A stretch of 64,000 bases of DNA from Erigeron canadensis (taxonomy: Eukaryota > Streptophyta > Magnoliopsida > Asterales > Asteraceae): positions 43,754,645 to 43,818,644 of the forward strand of contig NC_057763.1 of the NCBI RefSeq assembly GCF_010389155.1, given 5' to 3'. How positions within the stretch are numbered: position 1 is the stretch's first letter; every line of letters begins with the position of its first letter. A program made the position numbers and the translations under genes. This document shows positions 24,101 to 39,254 of the stretch, piece after piece. The notes under the pieces were generated by a model. The model ran no database searches. It was not told the DNA's origin and saw nothing but the letters and a program-made list of their open reading frames with translations.

Positions 24101-26025
24101 ATATTAATTTAGTTATCATATTAATAGCTTCACACATTGTAGTTTCAAAACATGAACAAAAAGCATTTCTGGTTGGGCCTGTTAAATTACTGATTTGACA
24201 TGTTACCTGAATTATGCATATTGCTACCTCTGTTTTCTACCCATGTTGGTTTCAATATTTAGCTGCGAGCATGCGAGTAAAATAGATATATTTTCTTCAT
24301 AGATAACTCGAATCAATGTTAATTTGTTTGCAGGTGATGGAGAGCTTGGAACATGCAATGAAAAGAGATGCACCTATACTTGCTGAATACTTGGGAGGTG
24401 CAATAAATTGTGATGCTTATCATATGACAGATCCACGTTCAGATGGACTCGGTGTTTCTTCATGTATTCAGAGCAGTCTTGCTGATGCTGGTGTGTCGGC
24501 AGAGGAGGTATAAAAATCCTTCTTGTCTAGTTATATATTCTTTGTTAATTATAACAGAAAATGTATCTCAAATGTTGACATGTTCTAGTGGTCAACAGTG
24601 CTAAGCAATGTGTTTTGTTACATACAGCTTTTGTAGTTACACACGTCGTATTAAAGCTCCAATAATGGATCATTTAGATAATTTGTCATGTGTAAATTCA
24701 CCCCCTCTTATTCCCAGGTTAACTATATCAATGCACACGCCACTTCAACATTGGTTGGTGATCTGGCTGAGGTAAATGCTGTGAAGAAGGTATTCAAGAA
24801 GACCGAAGGAATCAAAATGAATGCAACCAAGGTAACAAACATGCACACACACACAAACCAAAAAAATAAATCCACTCCCACTAATATCTCCCAAGGGAGG
24901 GGGTATCGACATTGTTCGATATTCATTGTCCAATATTTTGTCGCCTAAAAGAAAATTGTTATTCTAGTGAATCTCCTGTAGAATTTGAAGAAGTGGAGAA
25001 CCTGCTGAGTTGCGTAATAGGTCGAAACACTTTTCCGGTTTTGTGTAAACAATTTGTGTGTCAACTGTCAAGTATTATTACAAAAAGTGTAGTGTTTCAG
25101 GTAAAGAAAGTACGATTTTTTTAATAATTAATTTTAGGAGGTTTAGATGTTTGAAAAACACTTTTTGGCGAGTATTGACTCGTTTCTTTTTAAGCTAGTT
25201 TTGTTATTTAACCCATTTAACTTGATTAAACATGACATAATTGACCCGTTCATAAGCAAATGGGTCGATATTTTCCATAAAGGGTTGATCTATCATGTTA
25301 CCCACATATCCTGATTTTATATCCAGGATATAATGCTAATCATTTGCCATGGCTATGTTTCAGTCTATGATAGGACACTGCTTAGGTGCTGCCGGTGGTC
25401 TAGAAGCCATTGCTACTGTTAAAGCTATTCAAACGGGGTGGTTGCATCCTTCCATAAATCAATTTGTATGTTCTTTGTTTCTTTTGCAACTCTGTAAGAA
25501 TGTTCGTGTATCCTTTTGAATCTTACTTCTTGTTCTGTGAATGTAGAACCCAGAACCTGCAGTTGAATTCGACACCGTTGCAAACCAAAAGCAGCAACAT
25601 GAAATCAACGTTGGTGAGTTTTATAATTTTTGTTTTCCTTTGTGATTAGAGTTGGCAAAATGGGTGGGTTGGGTAATTTGTCAAAACTGGTAAGGGTCTT
25701 AAAAGGTTGGTTCACTGTTTGTTTAGATCGTTTAGAACTAATACACCATTTGCATGTATTATTTCTATTATACACGATAATCTATTTTTGTTAATAGAAG
25801 GTTTAGGAGGATTCTATCACTATACGTTAAAAATGCATTTTGGCAACTTTCGCCCATTTGAGCGGTTATTCTTTTAAGCTACTTTTATCTTGTATATTTG
25901 TTTATAGCGTTATATGCGATGTTCACTGATTATGATGGCTGTTTGGTGAATGTGCAGCGATTTCAAATTCGTTTGGATTTGGTGGACACAACTCTGTTGT
26001 AGCATTCTCTGCGTTCAAGCCTTGA
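21151..26025 (+). CDS. KASI: 3-oxoacyl-ACP synthase I, chloroplast (KAS I)
   Basis: KAS I condenses malonyl-ACP with growing acyl-ACP (about C4 to C16) in plastid fatty acid synthesis. Seven exons join in frame to 472 residues: 21151-21612, 23500-23931, 24334-24507, 24718-24831, 25364-25465, 25547-25613 and 25958-26025. Residues 1 to about 48 are Ser/Leu/Arg-rich with few acids, a plastid transit peptide. The mature enzyme starts near [17 protein letters not shown]. The catalytic triad is present: Cys in STACATSNY, His in NAHATSTL, His in GHCLGAAGG with the preceding Lys (NATK|S). The Gly-rich C-terminal [16 protein letters not shown] is complete. Length matches Arabidopsis KAS I (At5g46290, about 473). 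An upstream in-frame Met at 20980 was not used because that stretch does not resemble the family and includes the AT run. Intron 1 is 1.9 kb and carries local tandem duplications. Confidence 0.95.
22919..23030. repeat. Tandem duplication in KAS I intron 1
   Basis: A unit of about 57-60 bases is present twice in tandem, near 22921 and 22979, containing 'tagtcaaattacactct' / 'tagtcacattacactct' and 'gaattttgatctgtttt'. A second, shorter tandem repeat (unit about 28 bases, 'ttcgtcttctaaat') follows at about 23370-23446. Confidence 0.75.
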
Positions 26026-26226
26026 ATTGTATGTGATGGGTTTTTGTTTGACGAGGGTTTATAAAACCTGTTGTTAAATGTGTTTATTAGCCCAATTTTT
26101 AGACATTTTCAGAAGTGAGTTTTGGGTACATTTTGAGATTTAGATGCTAGCCCATTGTGTTGTAAAACTTATTTTTCATCTCTGTTATTTATTTGGTAAA
26201 TTAAATCTTTCTTTTCTTTTTCTCTC

Positions 26227-26229
<3 letters not shown>

Positions 26230-26276
<47 letters not shown>
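26230..26276. repeat. ATT trinucleotide microsatellite
   Basis: About 15 uninterrupted ATT/TTA triplets lie 200 bases downstream of the KAS I stop, in or just past its 3' UTR. Likely length-polymorphic. Confidence 0.95.
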
Positions 26277-26278
<2 letters not shown>

Positions 26279-27243
26279 AAACTGACTTTTATTATTAAAT
26301 ATTGTGGCATTTGCAAAAATTAGTGAGAGGCCGAAATACTAGCTAAGCCTTCACGTGTTATAAAGTCTTGAGCCACAAAGATCTTTTAGATTCGTTTCTG
26401 TAGCGTTACTTCATCCTTCTCAAGTTCTTCAAAGGAAGAAAATGAGAAGGGGAGAAACCTAAATCTAATATTCGCACGCTTAGCATTATAATTGACATGT
26501 TTACATTATGCGACTTCAATCACTGGTTCGCTTATTATTAATCTAACCAAATTCAAGAGATACATAACCTAAATATCTAGGAAATTGCATCCAATAATCA
26601 AAATGATAGTAAAACTATGACCAACAAGAATGCATGTCCATAAAATGTAAATGGAAAACAACTTCTCAGTGTATGGGATGTAAAAAATGAGAAGCTCTAC
26701 AAAACCAAACAACCTCCTTCAAAGGTTGAGTTTAGGCTTGGGTAGAGGTGCACAAAAAAACCGGTTAACCGAACCGATTCGAAAGTTAACCTATAACCGT
26801 AATCGGTTACTAACCGATATCGTACTAATCGATTATAGGTTAGAAAAAACCGCAGGTTACTAACCGATTTGCATTTTCAAAAACAATAACCGGTTCTTAA
26901 TCGGTTAGGGGATAATCGGTTTATTTTTTTACTTATAACCGGTTAACCGGTCTTTTTTTACTTATACCTAATACGTAGCACTCCAGCAGCATTATACCCA
27001 ATATTATACCCAATCGATTCACAAAGAAAAATACAAACCCTAAAAAAAAACCGATCGATCAATCGCACTCCTAATTTCAATCGCATTCCCCAAAATCAAA
27101 TTGCACTCCTAAATCGATCAATCGCACTTCTAATTCTTTCAATCATCAGACTATATCAATCGCAGTCCCCAAATTATAAACTCTTATCAATCATCAGACT
27201 ATATCAATCACTAGACTATATCAATCGCAGCTTTACAATACAC

Positions 27244-29445
27244 ATGGCTACCACTAGTGCTCACGATTCTAGTGATGTTGGTGCTTCCACAAGTGAATTA
27301 ACTGTGGTGAATATCCTAGCAACCACAAGGAAACAAGAAACATGGGTAAATTTTGATTTATGTGAGATGTCGAATGGAAAGCAGAAGGCCAGATGCAAAC
27401 ATTGTAAAACGTTTTTGGCTGCAGGTGCCAATTCCACTTTAAATTCCCATATTAGTGACCATTGCAAGGTATTGAAAGGCATTGCAAAACCCGGGCAATC
27501 ACAAATGTCAAAAGAGGGGGTTATTTTTAGTTATGGTGTGGAAAAGGTTCGTAAGAGGATGGCTCAGTTTGTTATTCAACAGGGTTTGCCATTCAATCAC
27601 TTTGACAACCAACAGTTGAATTCGTTGATTCGTGACACGCTTCAACCTTCTTATACTCATGTAAGTCGTACTATCCTTAAAAAGCATTGTATAAACATGT
27701 GGAAAGAAGCTAAGGAACAATTAATTTTGTGTTTTGAAAACTTAGAAACCGGTGTTAATTTAACCACTGATGTTTGGTCCGCCCCCCATGGTTTACCGGA
27801 ATCGTACCTTTGTGTTACAGCACATTGGGTCGATCCAAAGACTGGGCAATTGATGAAAAGCACAATTGCGTTTGAGATGTTTGGATATCCACATACTGGA
27901 GATGCCTTATTTGAAATTTTAGATGAAGTGATATAGACTTATAAGTTGGAAAAAAAGATTTTGTCAATTTCTTTTGATAATGCTTCAAATAATACTAGTG
28001 CGGTTCAAAAGTTGAAGATAAAGTATGAACCTATCTGTAATGGTATATTTTTTCATTGTAGATGTGTTGCACACATCATTAATTTGGTTGTGCAACATGG
28101 ACTAGATGTTCCCGCGATTAAGAAGGTAAGAGATGTTTTTAAAGAAATGTTAGAAGATGTTTTTGCAATTTCTAAAAGAAGACGTAAGGAGTATGAGAAA
28201 TTATGCAAGGACTTAAAGAAACCGTGTCTTGGTCCTAATTGGGATGTACCGACTAAGTGGAATTCTAATTGGAAAATGTTTGATAGTGCTATCCAACAAA
28301 GACCTACTTTAGAATTGTTCCATGACGGTCTTGTTTCGAAAGGTTTGGCACCTCAATTTCCTACTGTGGGTTGGGATAGTATTGTTAAATTAACTGAGTT
28401 ACTTGAAGTTTAAGTTTTTAAAACTTCAACCACTATTTTGTCCGGAGTTTATTATCCCACTAGTAGTTTGGTACTAAAACAACTATATTTGATGTGTGAA
28501 AAGATAAACGACTTTCAATTTGGGGGTAAAGTTTATGAAACAATGATAGGTCCAATGAAAGCAAAGTTTAAAAAATATTTTGAAGAAATGCCCCCCGTAG
28601 TTACTTGTGCCGCCGCATTAAACCCGTGTTTAAATGTTGCGGGTGTCATAAGCGGTACCACATGGGGGGCAAAGGGGGCAATTGCCCCCCTCAAAATTTA
28701 GATTTTGTCATGTATTTTCAAATTTTCATCGATTTAAAAAAATTTCTTATAGGTTTTTAACATTTTGACCCATTTTATATTTATATTTCACGGATTTTTT
28801 TAATTTTGCCCCCTTTGAGATTTTTTTCTGATACCGCCTCTGGCGGCTGTGGAGATGTTAATAGAAAACATATGTTTCGATTTGGGTTTGAACGATAATG
28901 ACCCCAATTCTCGGATAATATGGTTCGACATTTTAAAAAATGTTTAGAAGATATGTTTGATATGTATTTGGTTAAATATGGTTCGACATCAAACATACGC
29001 CAACAAATGGCTTCGGAGTCGTCAAGCTCACGGTTGAACCCTGAGCTAAATTTGTATAATACTTTGAGAAATGTTAGTAGTAAGCGGTTTCGAGGTAGCA
29101 CCCCAAGTAGTGAGCTCGGAAGATATATAGGAACTGACTTTTTGGCAACAATGCTTCCTGAAGAGTTTTCAAACTTTGATAATTTGGCTTGGTGGAAAGA
29201 AAAGGAAGCCCACTTTCCCGTTCTAGCTGCCATGGCACGTGATTTATTAAGTGTCAAAGCTTCCACGGTAGCTTCGGAGTCGGTTTTTTCTCTTAGTGAA
29301 AGGATTTTATTGGTTAGAAGAACAAGGCTCACTCCAACTTCTCTTGAAACGTGCATTTGCTTGAAAGACTACAAGAACGTATACAAGCCGCTTGGGGCTT
29401 CCACTTGGGGCTTCCACTTTACTTTTTATTTGGCCCAAGCCCAAT
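27244..29445 (+). pseudogene. hAT transposase (BED zinc finger plus dimerisation domain), broken
   Basis: From the start at 27244 the frame encodes a BED zinc finger (Cys pair in KARCKHCK, His/Cys partners in HISDHC; residues about 55-80). The hAT RNase-H-like core follows (TTDVWSA, YLCVTAHWVD, then FDNASNN after the first stop, and GIFFHCRCVAHIINLVVQ). In-frame stops occur at 27934-27936 and 28411-28413, and the frame continues normally after both. An insert of about 200 bp interrupts the frame near 28645-28855. The C-terminal hAT dimerisation domain (WWKEKEAHFPVLAAMARDLLSVKASTVASESVFS) is clear at about 29188-29290. This resembles Ac/RICESLEEPER-type transposases. Two stops plus an insertion mean it cannot make a full product. 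A domesticated RICESLEEPER gene would be expected to be intact, so this is ordinary decay. Confidence 0.88.
28645..28855. mobile_element. Small nested MITE-like insert in the hAT gene
   Basis: This segment of about 200 bp splits the hAT coding frame. Its ends are short inverted repeats: left GCGGTACCAC (28651-28660) and, inverted, right GCGGTATCAG (near 28830-28839). Just inside both ends are G/C runs (ggggggcaaagggggcaa; inverted aaagggggcaaaatt). Coding similarity resumes right after it with ENICFDLGLND, so the insert postdates loss or activity of the hAT gene. Exact target duplication not determined. Confidence 0.6.
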
Positions 29446-29672
29446 AATATTTTCCCCCCAATTTTTGTTCCCGCCAAAACACTAGACTTTTCCCTTCCCG
29501 CCAAAAGAAAAAGGGAGAGAGGAGGATTTATTTGGGGAAAAATGAATAAAGATTAAAAATCACACCTTTTTTTTTCTTCTTAATCTTTCATATTCTCTTT
29601 CAGCCCCCAGCCATTCTTCATTTCTTCATCATCATTATCATCAAACCATAGTCTCTTTTGACAAACTGAAAA

Positions 29673-34493
<4,821 letters not shown>

Positions 34494-34893
34494 AGAGAGC
34501 TGGCTGATGTTAATTCTGGAAGGTTTTATTTTCTCAAGTGTTTAAACTTTTTAATTGCACCTTATGTGAAATTAACATCTAGTTTCTGTTACTATTTAGA
34601 TAGTTAATATGCAACCCTTCTTATCAATGGTTATGGTATTATTTTTTTATATTGGCAGATGATGTTTGTTTATTGCCTGAGTTTATTTATATATAATATA
34701 ATGTCAAAAACCTAAATTGTACACAAGGTAATATACATTGCAACAAATACATATATAAAATCTTAATCTCATGTAAAAAAACGTGGGGTACAAGTAGAGA
34801 GTTAAACTCTAGAAGTACAAGTTTGAAACATCAAATTCATAAGGAGAACAAAGATTCAAGAAAGAAAAGATGCTACTTAAAGCTGCCAGAGCA

Positions 34894-35088
34894 TTAAAAG
34901 AGGTAAGCTGCCACTGACACAACGGCTGCAAGTATAGCAGGCACTTGCAATGGCATTCCAGCGCTCTCCATTGATGGGGAAGGTGCAGGTGCTGCCGCAA
35001 ACTCTTGAGCCATGGTTCCGGAACTGCCAAAAGCCACGAGGACAATCATTGTGATGTTGAGAGCAGTGGCTAGCTTGACACTTTCCAT
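34894..35088 (-). CDS. Arabinogalactan peptide (AGP16/20/22/41-like)
   Basis: This 64-residue precursor is a short, GPI-anchored cell-surface proteoglycan. Residues 1-28 form a secretion signal ending in TMAQ. The mature peptide is only about 10-12 residues, with the glycomotif APAPSPS, whose prolines are normally hydroxylated and carry arabinogalactan. The C-terminal 20 residues (PAILAAVVSVAAYLF) are a GPI-attachment signal, with a likely omega site at the Ser/Ala/Gly in SMESAG. It is the first of four related copies within 4.4 kb. Upstream on its own strand lies a TATA-like CTATATAAG at about 35171-35179 and a block shared with the other copies. Confidence 0.92.
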   Translation of the reverse strand: MESVKLATALNITMIVLVAFGSSGTMAQEFAAAPAPSPSMESAGMPLQVPAILAAVVSVAAYLF

Positions 35089-35170
35089 TATGAGGACTAT
35101 TATATTTACTTGTAGAGAGATTGGTTTTTGTTATTGGTAGAAGTGTGAAGTAAGGGATGCGGGAGTAGTG

Positions 35171-35227
35171 CTTATATAGTTGATGTTTAGTGGTGATTAG
35201 AGAGGAATCTAACAGCTAATCACATGG
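35171..35227 (-). promoter_or_regulatory. AG-peptide promoter: TATA box and shared upstream block
   Basis: A TATA-like box (CTATATAAG on the minus strand, 35171-35179) lies about 85 bases upstream of the start codon. Just upstream of it, 35203-35227 contains ATCTAACAGCTAATCACATG, nearly identical to 37382-37406 before the second copy. A related inverted version lies at 38904-38925 before the third. Conservation outside the coding region suggests a retained regulatory element, or simply recent duplication. Confidence 0.6.
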
Positions 35228-36111
35228 GCAATATCGTTTTTAAAGCTAAGGCATAATCATTTGACAGAAAGTGGGTATCAAACCGAACTCTTAAAATATA
35301 TGAACTCCATTAGCCATTGTTTATTAAGCTGGGAAAACTTATATTCACATTTAGAGCATTATGAGTGCTAATATTGTCATCATTGCACATTGGCTTATAA
35401 TTTTACTTTAAAGGTTTTGATCATTTTGTTGTTTCCGTTTTATTTAAGACTATTTCAATTATGTGACCCATGTGTGTGCTATTATTAATGATTTTAGGGA
35501 CATGTATAATGTACTGCGAAATGCTAGCATGGCTGTGTAATCATGTCTCTACATTTAATGGATTAAAAGACGCTGACACTTTTCTTCGATTTTTATTGAA
35601 ATCTTAACGCGCTGTTGCTTTGCGTGCGATCTTGCTAGTCTCATGAATTAACTTAAACTAATACATATGTTTCTCTTCTTGAAAAATTTCATTTACCCGT
35701 AGTTGGTTTTACGTCTTTATGGAAGGATGTTGGTTAAAAGGCCAATTTATTCATTATTTTTTTTATATAAATTTCTATTTTGAATGAAGTGGCTTACCTC
35801 AGTAGTCTGTATTAGTATTTTTCATCAAACAAGTTCGACAAGATTTACTAGTAGTAGGCTACCAAGTACCAACTAAGTAACTAGTACTAAGCTCTGATGA
35901 AAGTTAGAATATTTCAGGGTGCATACCAATTTCTAAAAAGTACAAGTACTCTATGATGCAGTAACCACGAAAAGTTAAATCTCCATCATCTCAGGTTGGA
36001 AAAGAAATTTCATTACATATGAAGATTTACGCTTAAAAATGGAAAGTTAAAATAAGTCATTTAAGAGGGCATAGCTTGATGACAGGAAAGCTGCTAGAAA
36101 AGCTTCTGCAC

Positions 36112-36239
36112 TTAGAAGACCAAAGACACAATGGATGCTAAAGGAGGTACTTGCAATGTCATTTCTCCATAGACAGGGAAGGTGCGGGTGCTGCCACAAC
36201 GTCCTGAGTGAGAGCAGTGGCTAGTTAGATACTTCCCAT
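36112..36239 (-). pseudogene. Arabinogalactan peptide pseudogene
   Basis: Reading from 36239, the start resembles the intact neighbours (M-S-I- then LATAL), but codon 5 is TAA where they have AAG. About 54 bases covering most of the signal peptide are missing. The glycomotif VAAPAP survives. A further small deletion after the SMEK region shifts the frame before the remnant of the GPI signal (LASIVSLVF-like). An upstream TATA-like block (about 36331-36345, 'cttatatagctgctgtttag') matches the intact genes, so this copy duplicated together with its promoter and then decayed. Confidence 0.85.
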
Positions 36240-37068
36240 GTCGGTGAGTGTTTTTCGTGTATTATTTACTTGTAGATAATAATTGGCTTTTGTAATTGAT
36301 ATTAGTATGGAGTAAGAGCTGTGGGATTAGTAGCTTATATAGCTGCTGTTTAGTTGGGATAATAATAACAGCTGATAAGATGTTAAGATGGGCAGTATTG
36401 GTTTTACTTTTAAGGGTTTTTTTCCCCCTCTTATTTATCACTTGTAGTTTAATGTGTTCGGCATTGTCCATGTAGGCACTCTCTTGTCTTTAAGGAAGAA
36501 GATTTCTGATCCATAGTGATTTTAGAGCGTTCAACTCAACCATTGGTCTATGCATCGATAATTTTGTGAAAGTGTGGACGTCTACACTTTCTTTTCCCTA
36601 CTCAAACTTCATTTCTTCAATTTCAAGTTAGATTCACCACTGACCTTTTATGGTTCAATGCTTATGAGGTCTGCTAAATTGAGAAAATAATTTACATAGT
36701 GGAATTAATTATCAAAGTTCACCTGACAATGGGCTATTACTTTATGTCGTGCAATCGTTTTATAGGCCGCCTATGTAATACCTACCTGGCTGGGCGGCTG
36801 GCTACCTACTTATTCGTTACTGATTATTAGTAGATGGGAAATTAGAGTTGTGCAGGGCTTAGATCAATTCCTTGAACATACTGATAAAAAAAACATAGCA
36901 AACACAAAAACTATAAAATCTTCATCATCTCATTTTAAAAAAGAAAGGACTTGGTTACAAATGAAGAGTAATTAAGCTCTAGAATTACAATGAAACATTA
37001 AATAATGTCATCCAAGGGCATAGATTGATAATATGAAATCTTCAAGTAAAAGCTGTCAAGCTTAAGTT

Positions 37069-37263
37069 TTAAAAGAGGTATGCCACAAAAGAAACAAAGG
37101 CTGCAACTAAAGCAGGTACTTGCAACGCCATTCCAGCGCTCTCCATGGATGGGGAAGGTGCGGGTGCTGCTGCAACCTCCTGAGCCATGGTTCCAGAAGT
37201 GGCGAAGGCCATGAGAATGATCATTGTAATGGTGAAAGCAGTGGCTAGCTTGATACTTTCCAT
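37069..37263 (-). CDS. Arabinogalactan peptide, second intact copy
   Basis: 64 residues, about 80 percent identical by eye to the 34894-35088 copy. The signal peptide ends in TMAQ, the mature EVAAAPAPSPSMES glycomotif follows, and the hydrophobic tail PALVAAFVSFVAYLF serves as GPI signal. It has the same orientation as the first copy and the pseudogene. A TATA-like element (CTATAAAAA on the minus strand, about 37351-37359) and the shared upstream block at 37382-37406 place the transcription start about 60-70 bases before the ATG. Confidence 0.92.
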   Translation of the reverse strand: MESIKLATAFTITMIILMAFATSGTMAQEVAAAPAPSPSMESAGMALQVPALVAAFVSFVAYLF

Positions 37264-37350
37264 GGTGTGTCAGGTGCTCTTTATTTTTTTGTATATATAC
37301 TGGTAAAAAATGATATTATGTATGAGCAGTGCTGTGTAGAGACTAATGGC

Positions 37351-37406
37351 TTTTTATAGCTGCTGTTTAGTGGGATTGATGAGGAATCTAACAGCTAATC
37401 ACATGG
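37351..37406 (-). promoter_or_regulatory. AG-peptide promoter, second copy
   Basis: TATA-like CTATAAAAA near 37351-37359 with 'cagcagc' just upstream, then the shared GATTAGCTGTTAGATTCC block (minus strand, 37382-37400). Order and spacing match the first copy. Confidence 0.6.
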
Positions 37407-38903
37407 AACATATTATTTTTTTTATGAAAAACATAATCATTTATTGACAGAAAGTGAAGTGGGTATCAAAGCAAACTCATAATATAATTTATCTGTGAAA
37501 GCCAAACTCTTGAAATATCTCAACTCCAATTGGCACATTGACACATTGTATGTGGCTGGACAAATTTATACACCTTGATACTTCCTTCTTTTTAATAGTC
37601 CATATATAACTCACCTAGTTTAACAGAGTGTTCAGTAAACCTACATCCACCACACCTTTTGACTCTAACATTGCACTCCCATCTCTGTAACTATCGTATC
37701 CAATCTATCATCTCCAGTTACTACTTCTGTTGACTTATGTTGAGTGTCATCAGATAGTTTATTGGTGACACGCACAAAGGAACTCGCTTCTGTGAGGTTT
37801 CCTTAACAAAACAGCTAACATCAACATCACTAACAATGGAGCCTCAAGTTTTAATGAATACAATATATAGTCTGTCAACCCCAAAGTTTTCATACAAGCA
37901 ACAAATAGTTTAACTTCCATTGCATAGAAACACGTCAATTAAGTTTATTAAAATTAATAAAAATATGACTTTTTCTAACAAGTATATCATTTAATACGTA
38001 TAAACATTATATACCTAATAATAAGTGTGTACACAATTATAAGAAAGGGTGTCAAACTTACACGTTAAGACCACTTTTTGATGTATGTATTGATAAGGTC
38101 CTAATTTGTGAATTAACCCAGCAACAAAAACAGTACTAATTCAAATTTCCCAATACAACATAGTCTTGATCACTCATTTCCTCATTCACATTTAGATGAA
38201 ACTCCTAGTGTTTAATTTTCTGTGTGAAGTGTAGTTTCTTATTAGCTCGTGTTATTTTTCTGATTGTTTTAGAAAAAGCCATTCAAATATAAACCAACAT
38301 ATTAGAGTATTATGAGTTGTAACGATGTCATTGTTGCATTTCAAAGGTTAATTATATTATTATGCTTTTTAATCAATATAAGATGCACTTTCAATAATGT
38401 AAGCCATGTGGATGTTATTGCTAATGTTTGTTAGGACATCTTCATTAGATACATGTTCCACATAAGTTTAATCGATGTTGCTTCACAATCTTAGAAAACC
38501 AACTTAGAACTGCAATGATATGCATTTGATTTGCTTTATATTTACTAGTAACTTTCAAGAACTTTTGTTTCATGTAATCAAGTATATACCTCTCTGGCAT
38601 AGTGAAATTACTCGATGGAAATCGTTCCTTAGCTGCTGTAATACAGATCTTAATCTCTTACTGTGTCCTAACTTGCTTTTATATTTTTTTTTTCTAATTA
38701 AAATCTTTATATATATGATACAAGTCACAAAGAATGATCAAGTAAGGTATCATGGTGTGGAATGTTATCCAGCCTGGAAGACAATGGCCAAATGGGCTAA
38801 AATGTTTTTTTAAAAGTTTCTTTTGAGGTCCACAAGCCTCACATCCTGTCAATTGATTAAGCTTGCCTTTAATTTACAAAATAATACGGAGTATTTACCA
38901 TCC

Positions 38904-39050
38904 GATTAGCTGTTAAGATTCCTCCATTAGTCCCAGTTAAACATCATCCATAAAAGTCATTAGTTCCACTACCCTTACTTCACACTCAAACATATACAAA
39001 AACCTATCTTTCTAATTAATTAACCGGCGTAAATCTATTTAAAGAACACC
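38904..39050 (+). promoter_or_regulatory. AG-peptide promoter, third copy
   Basis: The plus-strand block GATTAGCTGTTAAGATTCCT (38904-38923) is the counterpart of the blocks upstream of the minus-strand copies. It is followed by 'ccataaaagtc' at the position of their TATA boxes and then by a leader to the ATG at 39060. Confidence 0.5.
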
Positions 39051-39059
39051 CTCAACAAG

Positions 39060-39254
39060 ATGGAAAGCGTCAAGCTAGCCACTGCTCTTACCATTACAAT
39101 GAAAGTCCTGATGGCCTTCACCATTTCCGGAACCATGGCTCAGGAGGTTGGAGCAGCACCCGCACCTACTCCCTCAATGGAGAGCGCTGGAATGGCGTTG
39201 CAAGTACCTGCTATGCTTGCAGTAGTCGTGTCTTTGGTGGCATACCTCTTCTAA
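39060..39254 (+). CDS. Arabinogalactan peptide, third intact copy (opposite strand)
   Basis: 64 residues with the same plan as the other copies: signal peptide ending TMAQ, short mature region with APAPTPS (Thr in place of one Ser), then ESAG and the hydrophobic GPI signal PAMLAVVVSLVAYLF. A Lys (MKVLMAF) sits in the signal core where the others have Ile, which slightly weakens its hydrophobicity. It is divergent from the 37069-37263 gene, with about 1.8 kb between the starts, so an inversion accompanied duplication. Confidence 0.92.
   Translation: MESVKLATALTITMKVLMAFTISGTMAQEVGAAPAPTPSMESAGMALQVPAMLAVVVSLVAYLF

Larger units (their letters stand above)
26743..29450 (+). mobile_element. Decayed hAT transposon between KAS I and MCM3
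   Basis: The left end TAGAGGTGCACAAAAAAACC has the TAG(A/G)GGTG start typical of plant hAT elements. It is followed by a 200-bp cluster of CGGTTA/ACCG subterminal repeats (26760-26960), the kind of sites bound by hAT transposases. A broken BED-finger transposase gene follows. No matching right terminal repeat or 8-bp duplication was found before the MCM3 leader, so the right end is lost or heavily diverged. Confidence 0.75.

Noticed and set aside
28781..29356. Long minus-strand open frame of 191 codons opposite the hAT gene
   Set aside because: It lies antisense to the clear hAT dimerisation domain and has no recognisable motif, so it is a shadow frame.
34809..35045. Alternative minus-strand frame across the first AG-peptide gene
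   Set aside because: The overlapping 64-codon frame matches two paralogues and a full family architecture; this one matches nothing.
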